Part shown: piece by piece, positions 62,200-64,000 of the stretch
Numbering within the stretch: the stretch's first letter is position 1
How the letters are laid out: every line of letters begins with the position of its first letter
Source: Lachnospiraceae bacterium
GTDB lineage: Bacteria > Bacillota > Clostridia > Lachnospirales > Lachnospiraceae
Reading direction: 5' to 3'
DNA: 64,000 nt
Assembly (NCBI GenBank): GCA_017548765.1
Contig: JAFYZH010000038.1
Span: 1 to 64,000, forward strand
Made by a program: the position numbers and the translations under genes
The notes under the pieces: generated by a model
What the model saw: the letters and a program-made list of their open reading frames with translations, nothing else
Databases searched by the model: none
Told to the model about the DNA's origin: nothing

Positions 62200-64000
62200 T
62201 CACTCTCCTTTCTCCTGCTCATTTTTCCGACGTAGCTTCTCGCGATAGTCTTTGAAGTTCAAAGACTTCACTTTCCTCTTCTTCATATGGTTTCGTTTAT
62301 CGTTGATGTGACAGATCGCATTATACTTGCAATACCCGCAGGCATCCGCATAGCTGTTTTTGAGCGGATTTACAGGGATCTTTCCACACATCATCTCTTT
62401 ATACATGTCCGCGATCTTATTCATCACGTCATCCGAGAACTGAATAAACTCTTCGTTCGACATTACCTTCGAGGTCGCAGTAAAACTTCCGGCCTTCGTA
62501 AGCTTAATGCCATCGACCAGTTGGGATTCCTTCGTCTCTGCGAAATGCTTTTCCTGATGCGCGAGGAGATTCGGATCCGAAGTCGTGATACCATTCATCT
62601 TCGAATTCAGAAGCTGGATCTGCCAAAGAATGTCATCCCCTTCCTCGCAATTACCGAGTGCATCCATCGTAATATTGTCCGAACTTATGATCGGTTCGGC
62701 CGCATGGAAATAATACACGCCGACAGGCTGGATCTCTTTACCTTTGGCGAGGCGATCCTTCATGACTGCCGTCAGGTAGATCGGCAGCTGCAACTGTGCG
62801 CCTTCCGAAAGAAGTGCATAATCGAGCTCCTTATAGCCGGTTTTGTAATCAATGATACGTATGGCGCTGCCGTCCTCTGTCTCATCGATACGGTCGACTT
62901 TTCCGCGGATCACGCAATCCGTTCCCGGGATCTGAAGTGCCTCCATATGCGGTCTCGCCTGTTCGCTCTCATCCGGAAGATCGCCGAACGGGACCTCACA
63001 ATGGAATTTCTTGAAATCACCCAAACGGATCTGTTCATGCAGGACCGCCACGAGGAAGGCGACCTCCCTCTTCCAAAGACCGGACAGGTACTTGTTGTAT
63101 CCGTCCTCCTCGATCTTATCACCCAGAAGCGGGGTCTGTTTGAACGCATAGTCGAGTGCGCGCTCCACCAGATCATCCTGTCTGTCCTGTGACCATTCCG
63201 CGGGTGCCCTTCCGCGATCCGAGGACAGTTCTTCCAAAACATATTGAAGCGCAGCATGATAAAACGATCCTTTGTCGAGGGGATCGACCGTCGCTTCCTT
63301 CCGCTCCTTCAGTTTCAGACCGTAGGTCAGGAAATGTTTAAATGCACAGCTGCCATACGCCTCCAACCGGGACGGACTGACGCTGTGGTTGTGTTCAAAC
63401 AGGCCGCGGGCGACAGCCTCCGGTAAGGGTATGTGAACATAATCATATGCACTGAGAGCCTCAAGCGCGGATAACAGTTTCGCGTACTTCGGGTTCTCCT
63501 CATACCAGCGATAGAGCGCACGGTAATAGTCGCCGAACGCCTCATCCTTTTGTGAAATCAAATCTATACAATAATCAGGATTCAGCAATGCCTGATTATC
63601 TGTCGACAAACTTTTCTCCACGCTAAGATTCGGGAAGATGTGCCGGATCTGTTCGATCACATACGAAGGCAACAACGCCTCTCCCTTTGAATCCATAGAT
63701 GAATACGAGAGATACAAACGTTTCGAGGGCGTCGTAAACATTTGATATAAATATAATTTGTCGTTCATGCTGTCGCGGGCCGCCGAAGGTGAAAGCTCAA
63801 CCGACTTTTCCAGCAGGATCTCGCGATCCGAATCATTGATCAGGCCGCAGCCCTGAGCGACCAGGGGGAAGAGTCCTTCATTGACCCCTATCATAAACAA
63901 AGCTTTTATTTTACCAATACGCATACGGCGCAGTTCGCCGATGATCACCCGGTCTAAAGTCGGCGGGATAACACCGATCTTCATATCCTGCAGGCCGGCC
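62200..64000 (-). CDS. addB: ATP-dependent nuclease subunit B, C-terminal part
   Basis: About 600 C-terminal residues; the frame continues past the right edge (AGLQDMKIGVIPPTLDRV), so the start is outside the window. Nuclease motif: IRIIDYKTGYKELDYALLSEGAQLQLPIYL. The C-terminal iron-sulfur cysteines are present as CGYCKYNAIC followed by HIND. The inactive-helicase part begins upstream of the window. Its stop lies 5 bp before addA. Confidence 0.95.
   Translation of the reverse strand, partial: AGLQDMKIGVIPPTLDRVIIGELRRMRIGKIKALFMIGVNEGLFPLVAQGCGLINDSDREILLEKSVELSPSAARDSMNDKLYLYQMFTTPSKRLYLSYSSMDSKGEALLPSYVIEQIRHIFPNLSVEKSLSTDNQALLNPDYCIDLISQKDEAFGDYYRALYRWYEENPKYAKLLSALEALSAYDYVHIPLPEAVARGLFEHNHSVSPSRLEAYGSCAFKHFLTYGLKLKERKEATVDPLDKGSFYHAALQYVLEELSSDRGRAPAEWSQDRQDDLVERALDYAFKQTPLLGDKIEEDGYNKYLSGLWKREVAFLVAVLHEQIRLGDFKKFHCEVPFGDLPDESEQARPHMEALQIPGTDCVIRGKVDRIDETEDGSAIRIIDYKTGYKELDYALLSEGAQLQLPIYLTAVMKDRLAKGKEIQPVGVYYFHAAEPIISSDNITMDALGNCEEGDDILWQIQLLNSKMNGITTSDPNLLAHQEKHFAETKESQLVDGIKLTKAGSFTATSKVMSNEEFIQFSDDVMNKIADMYKEMMCGKIPVNPLKNSYADACGYCKYNAICHINDKRNHMKKRKVKSLNFKDYREKLRRKNEQEKGE

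Overview
The window looks like chromosomal DNA of a Gram-positive, low-to-medium GC bacterium of the class Clostridia, most likely Lachnospiraceae or a close relative (inference). The support is: an A-type RNase P RNA, AddAB rather than RecBCD, RNase Y, RuvAB, ZapA, a clostridial-style FolB-FolK fusion, a GH94 cellobiose phosphorylase, five tRNA genes without an encoded CCA, strong AGGAGG ribosome sites, and consensus sigma-A promoters with 17-bp spacers almost everywhere. No outer-membrane, phage-structural or CRISPR genes are visible. Nearly all genes lie on the minus strand.

Layout. 1-2071: 3' end of a plus-strand secreted repeat protein. 2208-5291: zinc-ribbon membrane protein, aquaporin, S66 carboxypeptidase and a stand-alone pyrI. 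5374-9707: an envelope group (uppP, FAD oxidoreductase, large GT-C-like membrane protein) behind a promoter with a PadR-like operator. 9876-10247: tRNA-Pro-Glu-Glu operon. 10278-10754: Nudix hydrolase. 10869-11657: gene-free block built of nested inverted repeats, a MITE-like element and stem-loops. 11658-19080: ruvA-ruvB, then zapA, a U32 protein and a fused SEDS-transpeptidase gene. 19276-20400: a DnaQ-like nuclease. 20414-26605: two-component system, membrane protein, ABC exporter and luxS in one operon. 26606-27004: gene-free, with helically phased direct repeats, a plus-strand -10 box and plus-strand terminators, probably a regulated small RNA. 27005-43145: a twelve-gene same-strand run (dgt, dnaG, trmK, TGS-kinase, GT2, folC, folE, folP, folBK, DUF815 ATPase, ppx, ppk1). 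43267-47962: anion permease, lipoprotein and GH94 phosphorylase. 48101-54446: lipoprotein, J-like/TPR protein and HscC-like Hsp70 in one operon. 54623-54930: two tRNA-Leu genes. 55040-64000: rny, recA, rnpB, addA and the C-terminal half of addB.

How the parts work together. DNA repair and recombination are concentrated here (ruvAB, recA, addAB), as are replication and nucleotide supply (dnaG, dgt, pyrI), folate synthesis, polyphosphate turnover, and envelope growth (uppP, SEDS-PBP fusion, zapA). Most of it is ordinary core genome. The parts that deserve attention are the probable response-regulator-driven RNA at 26.7-27.0 kb, the SEDS-PBP fusion, the Hsp70/J-like-TPR/lipoprotein operon, the translational coupling of luxS to an ABC exporter, the repeat nest at 10.9-11.65 kb, and a strongly over-represented octamer (GGYCAATG) across the window.
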